DNA of 64,000 nt from Bacillus sp. USDA818B3_A (GCF_009928415.1 NZ_JAABNN010000004.1:177093-241092); one strand, 5' to 3'; shown: positions 44,580 to 54,843, counted from the stretch's first letter. The notes: generated by a model not told the origin, from the letters alone. Made by a program: numbers and translations.

Positions 44580-44608
44580 AAAAAAAGAAATGGTTGTCAG
44601 CCATTCCT
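44580..44608 (-). terminator. ctaG terminator, overlapping the stop codon
   Basis: Minus strand GGAATGGC and ACCATTTC pair and run into TTTTTTTC. The ctaG TGA lies in the loop. Confidence 0.7.
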
Positions 44609-45367
44609 AGTCAAATCACGTGTTAGGACCTTACTTTTCAGATGAGTGGTGAAGAGTAGTGCTGATTTATGGATAAATATCATCATTCCCCCTGCAAGAA
44701 TGAGGTCAACCCTTGTGTTGAGCAGTGCCGGGTGGAGGGAGTTTAAGGACGAGGGCGTCAGGCACAGAGTAGTCATGATTTTGCTTAGAAGCGGGTTCGC
44801 CGTACTTCCAAACAGACCGTTCACAATGAGCAGTCCGCACGCCGGCATAAGGACCAATCCACTCAAAAAGGCAAATTGTTTATTCTGTTCCATGACAATC
44901 CGCCCCCAAATAAGGAATGATAAAAACATGAGCAGAAGCAGATAACTGGAATGGATCATTGAATGTAACGAAAGATAGGTTAATACTGCTGGGAGATGAT
45001 AGAGGAAGAGCAAGACTGCGAAGGTAATTAAAGCTGCCATTGAGGGCATGTTCAGCGCCTTTATACTGTGGGAATAAGTTTCTGGCAGACCCAGTATGAA
45101 TAGAGGCGGGATGACAAAAAACAATAAACTCATCTGAATCATATGAAAACTGAATGAAACATGATTAATGACTGATAAAGGGGTGCCGATGGTGATATAC
45201 AGTAAAAGTAAAGAGAGGAAAAACAAGAATGGCTGTTTAGAATGGAACCTCATTTGCCTGTACGATGATCGTATAACCAATATATATATAACACCGATAC
45301 AAACAAGCCCCGAAAGTAATGGGAAGTTCCACACTAATTGCCCTTCAAGCAATAGCACATCGAGCAT
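44597..45367 (-). CDS. ctaG: Cytochrome c oxidase assembly factor CtaG family
   Basis: A 256-residue membrane protein with seven predicted segments, including LSVINHVSFSFHMIQMSLLF with histidines likely to bind copper and the LHSMIHSSYLLL region, as in the caa3_CtaG family. It helps assemble the CuA/CuB centres of caa3 oxidase. In B. subtilis ctaG lies in the ctaCDEFG cluster, while here it is alone, so it may be a second, detached copy. Confidence 0.85.
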   Translation of the reverse strand: MLDVLLLEGQLVWNFPLLSGLVCIGVIYILVIRSSYRQMRFHSKQPFLFFLSLLLLYITIGTPLSVINHVSFSFHMIQMSLLFFVIPPLFILGLPETYSHSIKALNMPSMAALITFAVLLFLYHLPAVLTYLSLHSMIHSSYLLLLMFLSFLIWGRIVMEQNKQFAFLSGLVLMPACGLLIVNGLFGSTANPLLSKIMTTLCLTPSSLNSLHPALLNTRVDLILAGGMMIFIHKSALLFTTHLKSKVLTRDLTRNG

Positions 45368-45438
45368 ACTTCTGCCTCCTTTACTAACAAAATTTATACT
45401 GAACTATAAATCATATGACCCACTCATAAGAATTAAAC

Positions 45439-45479
45439 CAAAAAAACACTCCTTACTCTAACTATAGAAGGAGTGTTTA
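45439..45479 (-). terminator. Terminator of the CmpB-family gene
   Basis: Minus strand AAACACTCCTT and AAGGAGTGTTT form an 11-bp stem and run into TTTT. It lies about 15 bases past the gene. Confidence 0.85.
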
Positions 45480-45493
45480 TATTAGTAATGGTG

Positions 45494-46066
45494 TCAGGCA
45501 CCAGCGATTTCCTGCAGAGAATGTTTTCGAATGGCGAGGACGAGGTCAGCAAGAAAGTAGAGTCCAACGACTGACCAGATTAAGGCCCAAAAAGGTTCAA
45601 TGCCCCCGTATATAGACACAATGGCTGGGTGAAGCCACTTGATACATACGAGTGATAAAAAACCCCAGCAAATCGAAAAAGGTAAACAAATATGACCATT
45701 GACCTGGAATGGAGTGTCAGAATAATCCCACCATTTCCTTTGGAACAGTTTCACAAGCATGGCCCCGCTAAGATATTCAACGAGAGTAGGGATTAGAAAG
45801 CTTAACAGAAGAACATATGCCCAATGGGAGCCGGGTGGCGTAAAGTAGACCAGGAGCACTGGTGCAATACCGTACATCGGCTTAAATGGGCCAAATAAAA
45901 AATTCTCCTTAAAGAATACCCGCCTTGTGAAGTAATTATAACTATTCTCCAGCAGCCAGCCAAGGAAGGAATAAATCGTGAAATAAAAAAGCATGGCGGC
46001 TGCTCCTTCGATCGTAAGCACCTCTACAAGTTGGAGTTCCAAGCCTTTTAACCAAATATGAGTCAT
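45494..46066 (-). CDS. CmpB-family integral membrane protein (putative ABC permease)
   Basis: A 190-residue protein starting at MTHIWLKG, seven bases after AAGGTGG. It has five or so hydrophobic segments and the motif FTIYSFLGWLLENSY followed by LFGPFKPMYGIAPVL, typical of the CmpB / 'putative ABC transporter permease' family (PF06541). No ATPase partner is nearby, so a transporter role is only a family label. Confidence 0.8.
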   Translation of the reverse strand: MTHIWLKGLELQLVEVLTIEGAAAMLFYFTIYSFLGWLLENSYNYFTRRVFFKENFLFGPFKPMYGIAPVLLVYFTPPGSHWAYVLLLSFLIPTLVEYLSGAMLVKLFQRKWWDYSDTPFQVNGHICLPFSICWGFLSLVCIKWLHPAIVSIYGGIEPFWALIWSVVGLYFLADLVLAIRKHSLQEIAGA

Positions 46067-46255
46067 GGCTAAACCACCTTCCACGGATAAGAATTTCCCA
46101 TTTTAGGATTTACTGGGAAGGTGGTGAATATACCAAAAGATTCCTTAAAAAACCCGAAAATACATAGTAAATGACGTATAAACAAATACCTTACAGCTTA
46201 ACTTTTGGAGCAGCAAATTTGCAAGACTATAAACATTCTTACCATATATATATTG

Positions 46256-46283
46256 AAAAAGGTGCCTGTCACCAGGCACCTTC
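46256..46283 (-). terminator. FMN reductase terminator
   Basis: Minus strand GGTGCCTG-GTGA-CAGGCACC is a perfect 8-bp hairpin, followed by TTTTTC. Confidence 0.85.
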
Positions 46284-46289
46284 ATATGA

Positions 46290-46832
46290 TTATCTAATTG
46301 TTTTTAATGCACCGCTCCATTTGATTACTTCGTCTAGCATAGCATTTACGTTTGTAAGGTGTAATTCGGCTGGTTTGAAGACACTGCCGTTTTCGAAGTC
46401 AGTGAATAGTGACAAGGTTGGGTGTGTACGAACGTCTGCCACTTTTAGTTCTCCTAAGATGCCGCGTAAATGTTCTGCTGCACGGGCACCGCCTGTTGAT
46501 CCGTAGCTTACGATACCGGCAGCTTTGTCATTCCATGCTTCACGTGCAAAATCAAGGGCATTCTTTAGAGCGCCTGTAATGCTATGGTTGTATTCTTGAA
46601 CGATGAATACAAAGCCGTCTAAGCTGTCTAGTTTTTGATTCCATGCAGCAATTCCAGGTTCAGTGCCATCAGTAGTACCTAAGAATGGCAGGTTGAAATC
46701 CGCAATATCAACGATTTCGTAGTTAGCGTCACCGCGTTTCTCTGCAATGCTTTTCACCCATTCGCCAACTTGTGGGCTAACACGTCCTTGACGTGTGCTT
46801 CCTAAAATAATCCCGATGTTTAATTTTGTCAT
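46290..46832 (-). CDS. NADPH-dependent FMN reductase family flavoprotein
   Basis: A 180-residue flavodoxin-fold protein beginning MTKLNIGIILGSTRQGR, with the FMN loop GSTRQGR, the family motif VQEYNHSITGALKNALDF and a GSTGGARAAEHL segment. It would reduce FMN, quinones or azo compounds with NAD(P)H. GAGGAGG precedes this start. An in-frame extension starting MGFLNRLFGQTPEEENK reads through that ribosome site and could also be translated. Confidence 0.88.
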   Translation of the reverse strand: MTKLNIGIILGSTRQGRVSPQVGEWVKSIAEKRGDANYEIVDIADFNLPFLGTTDGTEPGIAAWNQKLDSLDGFVFIVQEYNHSITGALKNALDFAREAWNDKAAGIVSYGSTGGARAAEHLRGILGELKVADVRTHPTLSLFTDFENGSVFKPAELHLTNVNAMLDEVIKWSGALKTIR

Positions 46833-47049
46833 TTTATTTTCCTCCTCTGGTGTTTGACCAAATAATCGATTTAAAAAACCCATTGCCTGCACCGCCTTCT
46901 TGATGTTTATTATCTTAGATGTGAGTATCTCAAAGTCATTTATTTTTAATTCGAGATAATCATATAATAATGTTTTAATCAAGTCAACAATTTTTTGTAT
47001 CGATCATTAATTTCTCTCCCCCCCTTTATCCTCATTATGAAGATACAAC

Positions 47050-47078
47050 AAAAAGCTCGACAGTTTTACGTGTCGAGC
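47050..47078 (-). terminator. iolG terminator
   Basis: Minus strand GCTCGACA and TGTCGAGC with an eight-base loop run into TTTTTG. It lies about 60 bases past iolG. Confidence 0.85.
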
Positions 47079-47140
47079 GGATCTGTTAATGGGAGCGGAA
47101 GGCACATGCTTTCCGTTGTATTGTATGACAGTGCAAAAAG

Positions 47141-48217
<1,077 letters not shown>

Positions 48218-48219
48218 CT

Positions 48220-48233
48220 AGACAACGCTTTCA
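48220..48233. promoter_or_regulatory. cre-like CcpA site before iolG
   Basis: The minus strand TGAAAGCGTTGTCT matches TGWNANCGNTNWCA at 13 of 14 positions. It lies between the porter gene and iolG, so it could be an internal promoter operator or a roadblock. Confidence 0.65.
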
Positions 48234-48273
48234 TTTTTTGCTTAATTCATCATGTTATAAAAAGTTGATGCGA

Positions 48274-49701
48274 TTATTGATTGGAAGCTTGTTTATGACT
48301 TTCTTGTCCATAGTTACGGAAATAGCTTTCCAATTGTTCAAGTGACTTTCCTTTCGTCTCTGGCAAGATTTTATGCACAAATAGAATGGCACCAATTCCA
48401 CACACAGCGAAAATAAAGAAGGTGACCGCCAAGCCTACTGCACTTAATAAGATTGGGAAAAACAGGCCAACAAGGAAGTTTGTGATCCATAAGCAGAATA
48501 CTGTTACACCCATTCCAATCCCACGTAATTTTAATGGGAAGATCTCTGATAACATTAGCCAGGTTACAGGAGAAATTGCACCCTGTTGGAAGGCAAGGAA
48601 GATAACAGTCAAGCTAAGAACGACAAACGGAAGGGCCGGTGATCCTTTAAGTACTAACGAGAATACACCAATGAGGGCAAGAGCTGCCGTTGTTCCCGTT
48701 AAACCAGCAATCAGCATCGGACGCCGGCCGATTTTTCCTAAAAGCCAGATACCGACAAAGGTTGCTATGACGGAGATGGCACCATTAGCGATATTACCGA
48801 TAAGTGCTGCACTGGTTGAAAAACCTGATTGCTGAAGAATTTGAGTACCATAATACATAATGGAGTTAACTCCTGTAATTTGCTGTACAATCGCAATCCC
48901 GATCCCAATTCCAACAATCCGGCGAACCCATGGTACATTTAAATCCTTAAATGTCGCATGTTGAACCCCTGATTCTTGAGCAATATTGTCTTTAATCTCT
49001 TTAAGTTCAGAATCTGCAGCGTTTGTTTCCCGTATTTCTTTAAGGACTCTTAGTGCATCCCCCAGTTTTCCTTTTGACGCAAGCCAACGCGGGCTCTCTG
49101 GAACCGTTAACATTCCAAACCATAAGACCACAGCCGGAAGTGACGCAATCACTAACATATAGCGCCAAACATGTGATACTCCATCACCAAACGCATTTCC
49201 AAGGATAGCATTAAATACAAACGCTAACAGTTGACCGGAAACAATCATTAATTCGTTCTGCGTAACCATCCTTCCCCGCTTCTCAACCGGAGACATTTCT
49301 GCTAAAAAGGATGGCACCATGACGGATGCTGCCCCAACGGCTAACCCCAGCAAGAATCGGAAGACGATCATAACGCCAGCAGACGGTGAAAGCGTACAGC
49401 CAATTGCAGCAATAAAGAATAGTAATGCGAGATTTAAAATCATTTTTCGGCGGCCAAAACGGTCGGATAAACGCCCGCCAAATATGGATCCAAAGGCAGC
49501 TCCAAAAAGTAAGGAACTTGTAACGAGACCTTCCGTTGCCGGTGTCAGGTTGAGCTGGTCAGATTTCGCCATAAAAGGTAATGCACCGTTAATCACACCG
49601 GTGTCATATCCAAATAGAAGGCCCCCAAATGTAGATATAACCGTAATCCTTTTTAAAGCTTTTTGGTAATCACGTGGTTTTTCAATCGCCTGATTACTCA
49701 T
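48274..49701 (-). CDS. iolT: MFS sugar porter, IolT-type inositol transporter
   Basis: A 475-residue proton symporter with 12 membrane segments and the sugar porter signatures: [25 protein letters not shown] between segments 2 and 3, [11 protein letters not shown] after segment 6, [13 protein letters not shown] in segment 7 and [12 protein letters not shown] at the end. B. subtilis IolT carries myo-inositol. Its place between iolE and iolG supports a cyclitol substrate. Two paralogues are in the window (53.2 and 59.4 kb). Confidence 0.85.
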   Translation of the reverse strand: MSNQAIEKPRDYQKALKRITVISTFGGLLFGYDTGVINGALPFMAKSDQLNLTPATEGLVTSSLLFGAAFGSIFGGRLSDRFGRRKMILNLALLFFIAAIGCTLSPSAGVMIVFRFLLGLAVGAASVMVPSFLAEMSPVEKRGRMVTQNELMIVSGQLLAFVFNAILGNAFGDGVSHVWRYMLVIASLPAVVLWFGMLTVPESPRWLASKGKLGDALRVLKEIRETNAADSELKEIKDNIAQESGVQHATFKDLNVPWVRRIVGIGIGIAIVQQITGVNSIMYYGTQILQQSGFSTSAALIGNIANGAISVIATFVGIWLLGKIGRRPMLIAGLTGTTAALALIGVFSLVLKGSPALPFVVLSLTVIFLAFQQGAISPVTWLMLSEIFPLKLRGIGMGVTVFCLWITNFLVGLFFPILLSAVGLAVTFFIFAVCGIGAILFVHKILPETKGKSLEQLESYFRNYGQESHKQASNQ

Positions 49702-49727
49702 GTTCTCCCTCCCCAGGGTTCGTTTTT

Positions 49728-50642
49728 TTAAGCTTTGATTAATGAACTATTTTCTAGTGGAATTAATTCCTCATTAATGTAATTACGGGCTTTCAACGCA
49801 TACTCCAACGGATGTGCAACTGAGGGGTCTTGTTCTGCCTCAATAACAATCCAGCCTGAATAATTCGTTTCCAAAAGCTTGTTGTATACTTCTGTAAAAT
49901 CGATGCATCCGTCACCAGGAACGGTAAACATTCCTGCTAAAAAGGATTGTAAGAAAGACTTTCCTACCTTTTCACATTGTTCTTTTACGGCTGGACGCAC
50001 ATCTTTAAAATGAACATGATGAATACGTTGGATATGACTAGTTAATAGAGTCATATAATCAGCATCGGAGACAAAGATATGGCCGGTATCATACAGCAAA
50101 TGAACGTGATTCGGATCCGTGTTTTCCATCAGACGATCAATCTCGGCCAATGTTTGTACGCCCGTCCCCATATGATGGTGAAAAACTAGCTTCAAATCAT
50201 ATTCTTCAGCAATTTTTCCTAATTCATTTAGTCCCTGGCATAACTGATCCCATTCATTATCTGTGAAGTATGGCTTATCTTCAAAGACATTTTTCTCTGT
50301 GCCTTGAATACTATAGGTTTGTTCTGATACTACAGCAACAGCTGCGTTAACCGCTTTCAAATATTCGCAATGTTTACGGAAAGCTTTAGCGGCTTCTTCC
50401 ACACCGTCGCGAATAATAAAACTACTAAACCACTGTCCGGCAATTTTTAAGTTGCGAAGTTGAAGTTCTTTGTTCAATACTTTCGGTTCTGGAAAAAAGC
50501 CGCCAACTTCTGTTCCTTCAAAGCCTGCTACTACTATATCACTGAGTAAGTGGGACAAGGTATTCTCTGCCCCTATTTCCGGGATGTCATCATTGCGCCA
50601 TCCAATTGGAGCAATTCCCCATGAGATTTTTTTATTTTCCAT
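49728..50642 (-). CDS. iolE: Inosose dehydratase
   Basis: Dehydrates 2-keto-myo-inositol in the inositol pathway. The 304-residue TIM barrel (AP endonuclease 2/xylose isomerase-like) has [33 protein letters not shown] and VIEAEQDPS, which supply metal ligands. The N-terminus [15 protein letters not shown] is typical of IolE. It is the first gene of iolE-iolT-iolG (26 bases before iolT). Confidence 0.92.
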   Translation of the reverse strand: MENKKISWGIAPIGWRNDDIPEIGAENTLSHLLSDIVVAGFEGTEVGGFFPEPKVLNKELQLRNLKIAGQWFSSFIIRDGVEEAAKAFRKHCEYLKAVNAAVAVVSEQTYSIQGTEKNVFEDKPYFTDNEWDQLCQGLNELGKIAEEYDLKLVFHHHMGTGVQTLAEIDRLMENTDPNHVHLLYDTGHIFVSDADYMTLLTSHIQRIHHVHFKDVRPAVKEQCEKVGKSFLQSFLAGMFTVPGDGCIDFTEVYNKLLETNYSGWIVIEAEQDPSVAHPLEYALKARNYINEELIPLENSSLIKA

Positions 50643-50719
50643 CGTATAACCTTCTTCCTTGTAAAAGTAAGATTGTTTAACCGGTTGTCCCTATTTTATA
50701 AATTAAAGTGAGTCCATGT

Positions 50720-50756
50720 ATTATAAAAAATTGCTATCAAATTATCATTTCTTGCT
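50720..50756 (-). promoter_or_regulatory. iolE promoter region with paired AGCAA half-sites
   Basis: The minus strand has a TATAAT -10 (50720-50725) with no good -35. Two AGCAA motifs (plus-strand TTGCT at 50731 and 50752) are spaced 21 bases apart. The proximal one is five bases from the -10. A weak -35 with direct repeats two helical turns apart is the usual design of AraC-activated promoters. Confidence 0.5.
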
Positions 50757-50797
50757 AATCATTGATCAATCTTTCACAAACATTATCAAAACTTAAC

Positions 50798-50828
50798 AAA
50801 AAAATACCCATAAACTAGGGTATTTTTT
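50798..50828 (-). terminator. Terminator of the AraC gene
   Basis: Minus strand AAAAAATACCC and GGGTATTTTTT pair around a nine-base loop, directly after the AraC gene. Confidence 0.8.
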
Positions 50829-50840
50829 GAGGATATATAA

Positions 50841-51704
50841 TTAAAAACGAAGTTTTCTAAACTTACCTGGTGTTATGCCACCTGTAGATTGGGAGAACAC
50901 TTTAATAAAATGGCCAATACTATTAAATCCGCATTCCATGCTTATTTGCTCGATTGAGAGATTCGTTTCCACCAATCGATTCTTCGCTTGGATTAATCTG
51001 TAATTTAATACATATTGGTGAGGGCTGGTTCCCACATACTTTTTAAACGTACGACAAAAATGATAGGTACTTATATTGGATATTTCACTCAACTGGTCGA
51101 TAGAAATTTTTGATGAGTAATTCTCTCTAATATAATTCAGTACGGCTTGTATTTCAGTTGGTACTACTTTTGTCCCGTTTGTATCTCTATTTTCAAATGT
51201 ATCACGGGTGCTTTCTACTAAGTTACCCAACAATTCATAGATTTCTAAGGATATGTTGAAGTCTATTTCCTGGTTCGAGGCTATAAGAGATAAAATAGTT
51301 GGAATTTTATTTTTTTCAGTCGGCAGTCTAAACATGCAGCCCTTTCTTTTGTATAACTCGTTATACATAACTTGTGTGTGGATCCCTGTAAAATGGAAAA
51401 ATTGGAAGGTCGTTTCCTCCAGTGCATGGTAATTATTTTTTTCTTTACAATCTAAAAAAACAATATCATCTTTCGAGGCAACAAATGATTGGTCCAAATA
51501 GTGGAATTGCATCGATCCTTCTTTTATATAAAAAATGATAAAGGAATTCATGTAATCACGTTGAATGCTGTAGGGGACATCTACTATATATTCACCGCCC
51601 CATAGGACATAATGATATAATTCTTTCGTTAAAGCGGAAGGTTCATAAAAATATAATCCTTTTGATTTAATGCCTGGTTCTACATTTGGAATATAGTAAT
51701 TCAT
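50841..51704 (-). CDS. AraC-family transcriptional regulator (cupin plus double HTH)
   Basis: A 287-residue regulator starting MNYYIPNVEPG after AGAGGTGA. The N-terminal part (about 40-130) is a cupin sugar-sensing domain (FIIFYIKEGSMQFHY). The C-terminal AraC domain (about 185-285) has KISIDQLSEISNISTYHFCRTFKKYVGTSP-like first helix-turn-helix and SIEQISMECGFNSIGHFIKVF second. It is divergent from iolI and next to iolE, so it is a likely activator of both. It is clearly paralogous to the regulator at 58.5 kb. Confidence 0.9.
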   Translation of the reverse strand: MNYYIPNVEPGIKSKGLYFYEPSALTKELYHYVLWGGEYIVDVPYSIQRDYMNSFIIFYIKEGSMQFHYLDQSFVASKDDIVFLDCKEKNNYHALEETTFQFFHFTGIHTQVMYNELYKRKGCMFRLPTEKNKIPTILSLIASNQEIDFNISLEIYELLGNLVESTRDTFENRDTNGTKVVPTEIQAVLNYIRENYSSKISIDQLSEISNISTYHFCRTFKKYVGTSPHQYVLNYRLIQAKNRLVETNLSIEQISMECGFNSIGHFIKVFSQSTGGITPGKFRKLRF

Positions 51705-51831
51705 TTCTTCACCTCTAACTAATGTAAGCACAAACATTACTAATATAGTATATTTTATACTAACTTAAATAGTAATGGTTTATTTTTAGAAAACTATTTT
51801 ACTTTTAATACATAGGACAGTGAATTAAAAT

Positions 51832-51870
51832 AGCACCAAAACACAATTTTAAAGCAAGATTATATAGAAT
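51832..51870 (+). promoter_or_regulatory. iolI promoter region with paired AGCAM half-sites
   Basis: AGCAC at 51832 and AGCAA at 51853 are 21 bases apart and lead to a -10-like TATATAGAAT (51861-51870). The layout mirrors the iolE promoter on the opposite strand across the AraC gene. Confidence 0.45.
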
Positions 51871-51930
51871 AAACAAGGAAATTTTCCTTTAAAATGAAAT
51901 CGCATACATAAGATAAATGGAGGGTTTCCA

Positions 51931-52794
51931 ATGAAATTATCATTTAATGAAGGAACAACATTCGAAAGTGCTTCGCTTCAACAGAATTTAGAGTATTGTG
52001 AAAAACACGGGTACGATTTTATTGAAATTCGTTCAATCGATCAATTAAAAGATTATCTTAAAGAATATACATTAGAAGATTTAAAAGCCTATTTTGATAC
52101 CCATCATATTAAACCACTTTCTTTGAACGCATTATGCTTTTTTAATAACCGTACGAAAGAAGACGAAGAGCAGATTATTGAGGAATTCAAAGAATACTTG
52201 GAGATTTGTAAAAAAATAGATTGTCCATATATTTGCGCGGTACCTTCTAATATTGATGTGACGGAAAAAGGAAAAACATTGACGGAGGAAGTCAATGCAA
52301 GTTGTATTCGAGTATTAACCCATCTATCTGATTTAGCCGAACCATACGGAGTAAAGATTGCGATTGAGTTTATCGGAATTCAAGAAAATACAGTGAACAC
52401 ATTCGCTCAAGCATACAGTATTGTAAAAGCAGTTGACCGAGATAACGTAGGTCTCGTGTATGATACGTTCCAATTCACTGGAATGGGGTCAAGATTAGAA
52501 GATGTAACAGAGGAGACATCTGATAAATTGTTTATCTTCCATATCAATGATGTGGAGGGTTATCCGATTGGCCAAATGCGTGATAGTGACAGAGTATGGC
52601 CTGGACATGGTGTGATTGATTTAGAAGCACATTTAAAAAGATTAAAAGAATTGAATTATGATTTTGTTGCCTCCGTTGAGTTATTCCGACCAGAATATTA
52701 TCAAATGGATCCTGAAGAAGTTATCAAAAAAGCAAAAGAAACGACCTTGGAAGTATTGGAAAAGTACTATATTAAATACGCTGTTCATAATTGA
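51931..52794 (+). CDS. iolI: 2-keto-myo-inositol isomerase
   Basis: Isomerises 2-keto-myo-inositol to the 1-keto form, allowing D-chiro-inositol use in B. subtilis. The 287-residue TIM barrel begins MKLSFNEGTT. Its metal ligands fit the IolI structure: Glu146 (IAIEFIG), Asp178 (VYDTF), His204 (IFHIND) and Glu250 (SVELFRPEYY). It has GGAGG upstream and a strong terminator downstream, so it is a single-gene unit on the plus strand. Confidence 0.9.
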   Translation: MKLSFNEGTTFESASLQQNLEYCEKHGYDFIEIRSIDQLKDYLKEYTLEDLKAYFDTHHIKPLSLNALCFFNNRTKEDEEQIIEEFKEYLEICKKIDCPYICAVPSNIDVTEKGKTLTEEVNASCIRVLTHLSDLAEPYGVKIAIEFIGIQENTVNTFAQAYSIVKAVDRDNVGLVYDTFQFTGMGSRLEDVTEETSDKLFIFHINDVEGYPIGQMRDSDRVWPGHGVIDLEAHLKRLKELNYDFVASVELFRPEYYQMDPEEVIKKAKETTLEVLEKYYIKYAVHN

Positions 52795-52796
52795 TC

Positions 52797-52844
52797 GAAA
52801 GGCATAAAGGATCTTTTCTAGAAAAAATCCTTTATGCCTTTTTA
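52797..52844 (+). terminator. iolI terminator
   Basis: Fifteen-base arms AAAGGCATAAAGGAT and ATCCTTTATGCCTTT with a 14-base loop run into TTTT. Confidence 0.9.
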
Positions 52845-52892
52845 ATTTTCATAAAAAAATAGAAAAATTGAGGATAACTCTCCTTTACACGC

Positions 52893-52948
52893 TTTCATCA
52901 TGATTGTTAGCGTTTTCTTTATACTTGTTTTCGTTTTCATCATGATTG
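52893..52948. repeat. 14-bp direct repeat TTTCATCATGATTG
   Basis: Identical copies lie at 52893-52906 and 52935-52948, 42 bases (four helical turns) apart. Each contains the palindrome ATCATGAT. They bracket a TATACT element, upstream of a small ORF. Confidence 0.6.
52905..52918. promoter_or_regulatory. cre-like CcpA site upstream of a small ORF
   Basis: TGTTAGCGTTTTCT matches TGWNANCGNTNWCA at 13 of 14 positions. It abuts a -10-like TATACT (52920-52925) about 85 bases before the small ORF. Confidence 0.55.
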
Positions 52949-53006
52949 CGTAATAGACTCAAAGGGTACAAAATTAAATTAACCAAATTATTCCTAGGGA
53001 GGAATC

Positions 53007-53180
53007 ATGATGAAAAGAATAATGGAACTCATTCAACATACAATGCAATCTTTTAACCATTCAATGTATGAATATGGCGAAGCACGAATCGTCTTTTATG
53101 AAAGTATGTCTCCTTTAAGCGAAAAGAAAATAATCTCATCTAACAAAGCCTATACAAAAAAACGCGGAGCGGCCCTCTAG
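53007..53180 (+). CDS. Putative small protein, 57 residues
   Basis: An open frame with tandem ATG codons right after AGGGAGGA, an excellent ribosome site. The product MMKRIMELIQ...KKRGAAL is hydrophilic, with an amphipathic N-terminal helix and a basic end. I recognise no family. The last codons lie inside the terminator hairpin of the convergent transporter gene. A cre-like site and a direct repeat lie upstream. It could be a real small protein or the start of a decayed gene. Confidence 0.45.
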   Translation: MMKRIMELIQHTMQSFNHSMYEYGEARIVFYESMSPLSEKKIISSNKAYTKKRGAAL

Positions 53181-53195
53181 ACCATCTCCGCGTTT
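53156..53195 (-). terminator. Terminator of the second sugar porter gene
   Basis: AAACGCGGAG and CTCCGCGTTT form a 10-bp stem. The T run is on the minus strand, so it serves the gene ending at 53216. The 5' arm also encodes the end of the small ORF. Confidence 0.85.
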
Positions 53196-53215
53196 CAGTT
53201 ATTCATTTAATTTTT

Positions 53216-54637
53216 CTATGCTCTCATTTTAAAGTTATCTTCTATTTGTTCTAATGAAAGCCCTCTTGTCTCTGGCAAGTTTTTCGCTACAAATACAACC
53301 CCAATGAATCCAAATACAGCAAATAAGAAAAATGTTCCTGAAAGTCCGAGTGTGTTTAAAAGAGTAGGGAACAGTAGTCCTACTATAAAATTACAAAGCC
53401 ATAAAAATAATGTAGCAATTCCCATACCCAGACCACGTATGCGAGCTGGAGATGTTTCAGCAATAATCAGCCAACCTAAAGGACCAATTGCTCCTTGGAA
53501 GAAGGCTAAATATAGGACTGTCAGTGATAATACTACAAATGGCAGGGCCGGTGAACCAGCAAGTGCGAAGGTAGAAATACCAATCGTAATTAAAACAATG
53601 GTTACACCCGTTAAACCTGTAAGCAGCATGGTCCGTCTGTTGATTTTGTTCGTTAAGGACATACCAACCATAACAGCAATAACGGCGATCAATCCATTGG
53701 CCACGTTTGCAATCAAAGCCGTTTTTGTTCCAAAACCGGAACTTTCAAGAATTTGTGTTCCATAATACATAATCGAGTTTATACCGACTAATTGAGATAT
53801 GGATCCAACGACAACCCCTATTAATACCATCTTTCGAATCCAAGGGATCTTTAAATCTTTTAGTGATCCTTTTTCCATTTTTTGCTCTGCTTGGATACGT
53901 GCTTTTATTTCATTTAATTCTTGTTGAGCGATATCCTCATTACGGATCATTCGAAGTACTTTTAATGCATCAGCCATTCTTCCTTTTGATGCTAACCAGC
54001 GAGGACTTTCTGGTAAAATAACCACTCCAATCCATAAAGCCACAGCTGGTAATGTTGCAATGACTAACATGTAACGCCAAACATGTCCTGTATCACCGAA
54101 AGCATTTCCGATGACTGCATTAAAGATATAAGCTAGAAACTGCCCAGTTACGATCATCAATTCATTTCGAGTAACCATCATGCCCCTTCTGTCCGATGGA
54201 GACATTTCTGCAAGATACGATGGTATGATCACGGAAGAACCGCCGACAGCAAGACCGAGCAAAAAGCGGAAAACAATCATGATGGAGGCATTTGGTGCAA
54301 GAACGCAGCCTATGGTTGAAAATAAAAATAAAATTGCTAGATACATGATGAGGCTTCTGCGCCCTTTTTTATCAGATAACCGGCCTCCCGTTATGGAACC
54401 AAAAGCGGCACCTAGGATTAATGAACTCGCTACTAACCCTTCTGTAAAAGCATTAAGATTCAATTGATCTGGTTTAGCCATAAATGGGAGTGCTCCATTA
54501 ATTACCCCTGTATCATATCCAAATAATAGCCCCCCGAATGTTGATACCGTCGTAATTAATTTCAAGAACTTTTTTGGGTTCTTTTCCTGGACGTGTTCCA
54601 GTTGAACTGAATTCTCAGAAACGTTGAGATTTTGCAT
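53216..54637 (-). CDS. MFS sugar porter, IolT paralogue
   Basis: A 473-residue transporter with the same signature set as iolT ([63 protein letters not shown]). Note SQLVG in place of QQITG at the substrate helix 7, which may mean a different substrate. It is most similar to the frameshifted porter at 59.4 kb, sharing even the leader AAAGGGGA-ATATTTAACATG. It is a single-gene unit with a cre-like site about 90 bases upstream. Confidence 0.85.
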   Translation of the reverse strand: MQNLNVSENSVQLEHVQEKNPKKFLKLITTVSTFGGLLFGYDTGVINGALPFMAKPDQLNLNAFTEGLVASSLILGAAFGSITGGRLSDKKGRRSLIMYLAILFLFSTIGCVLAPNASIMIVFRFLLGLAVGGSSVIIPSYLAEMSPSDRRGMMVTRNELMIVTGQFLAYIFNAVIGNAFGDTGHVWRYMLVIATLPAVALWIGVVILPESPRWLASKGRMADALKVLRMIRNEDIAQQELNEIKARIQAEQKMEKGSLKDLKIPWIRKMVLIGVVVGSISQLVGINSIMYYGTQILESSGFGTKTALIANVANGLIAVIAVMVGMSLTNKINRRTMLLTGLTGVTIVLITIGISTFALAGSPALPFVVLSLTVLYLAFFQGAIGPLGWLIIAETSPARIRGLGMGIATLFLWLCNFIVGLLFPTLLNTLGLSGTFFLFAVFGFIGVVFVAKNLPETRGLSLEQIEDNFKMRA

Positions 54638-54725
54638 GTTAAATATTCCCCTTTGTCTAATTGTTTTTTAACAAATTCCTTCTGACAGATTCTTTGATTA
54701 AATCAGAGTGGAATCCGGGATTAAT

Positions 54726-54739
54726 TTAAAACGCTTTCA
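54726..54739. promoter_or_regulatory. cre-like CcpA site upstream of the second porter
   Basis: Minus strand TGAAAGCGTTTTAA matches TGWNANCGNTNWCA at 13 of 14 positions. Confidence 0.6.
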
Positions 54740-54750
54740 TTTTAAAAATA

Positions 54751-54772
54751 AGATAAAAGATATATTTTATCT
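54751..54772. repeat. Inverted repeat AGATAAAA/TTTTATCT
   Basis: Eight-base arms with a six-base centre lie beside the cre-like site. It may be an operator for the porter gene or part of the end structure of the upstream dehydrogenase gene. A second pair, ACCGGAG/CTCCGGT at 54774-54807, adjoins it. Confidence 0.5.
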
Positions 54773-54843
54773 AACCGGAGAACAATCTAACATAATTGCC
54801 CTCCGGTCCTAGAGGTTATTCTTTTATAACGATGCTGTTTACC

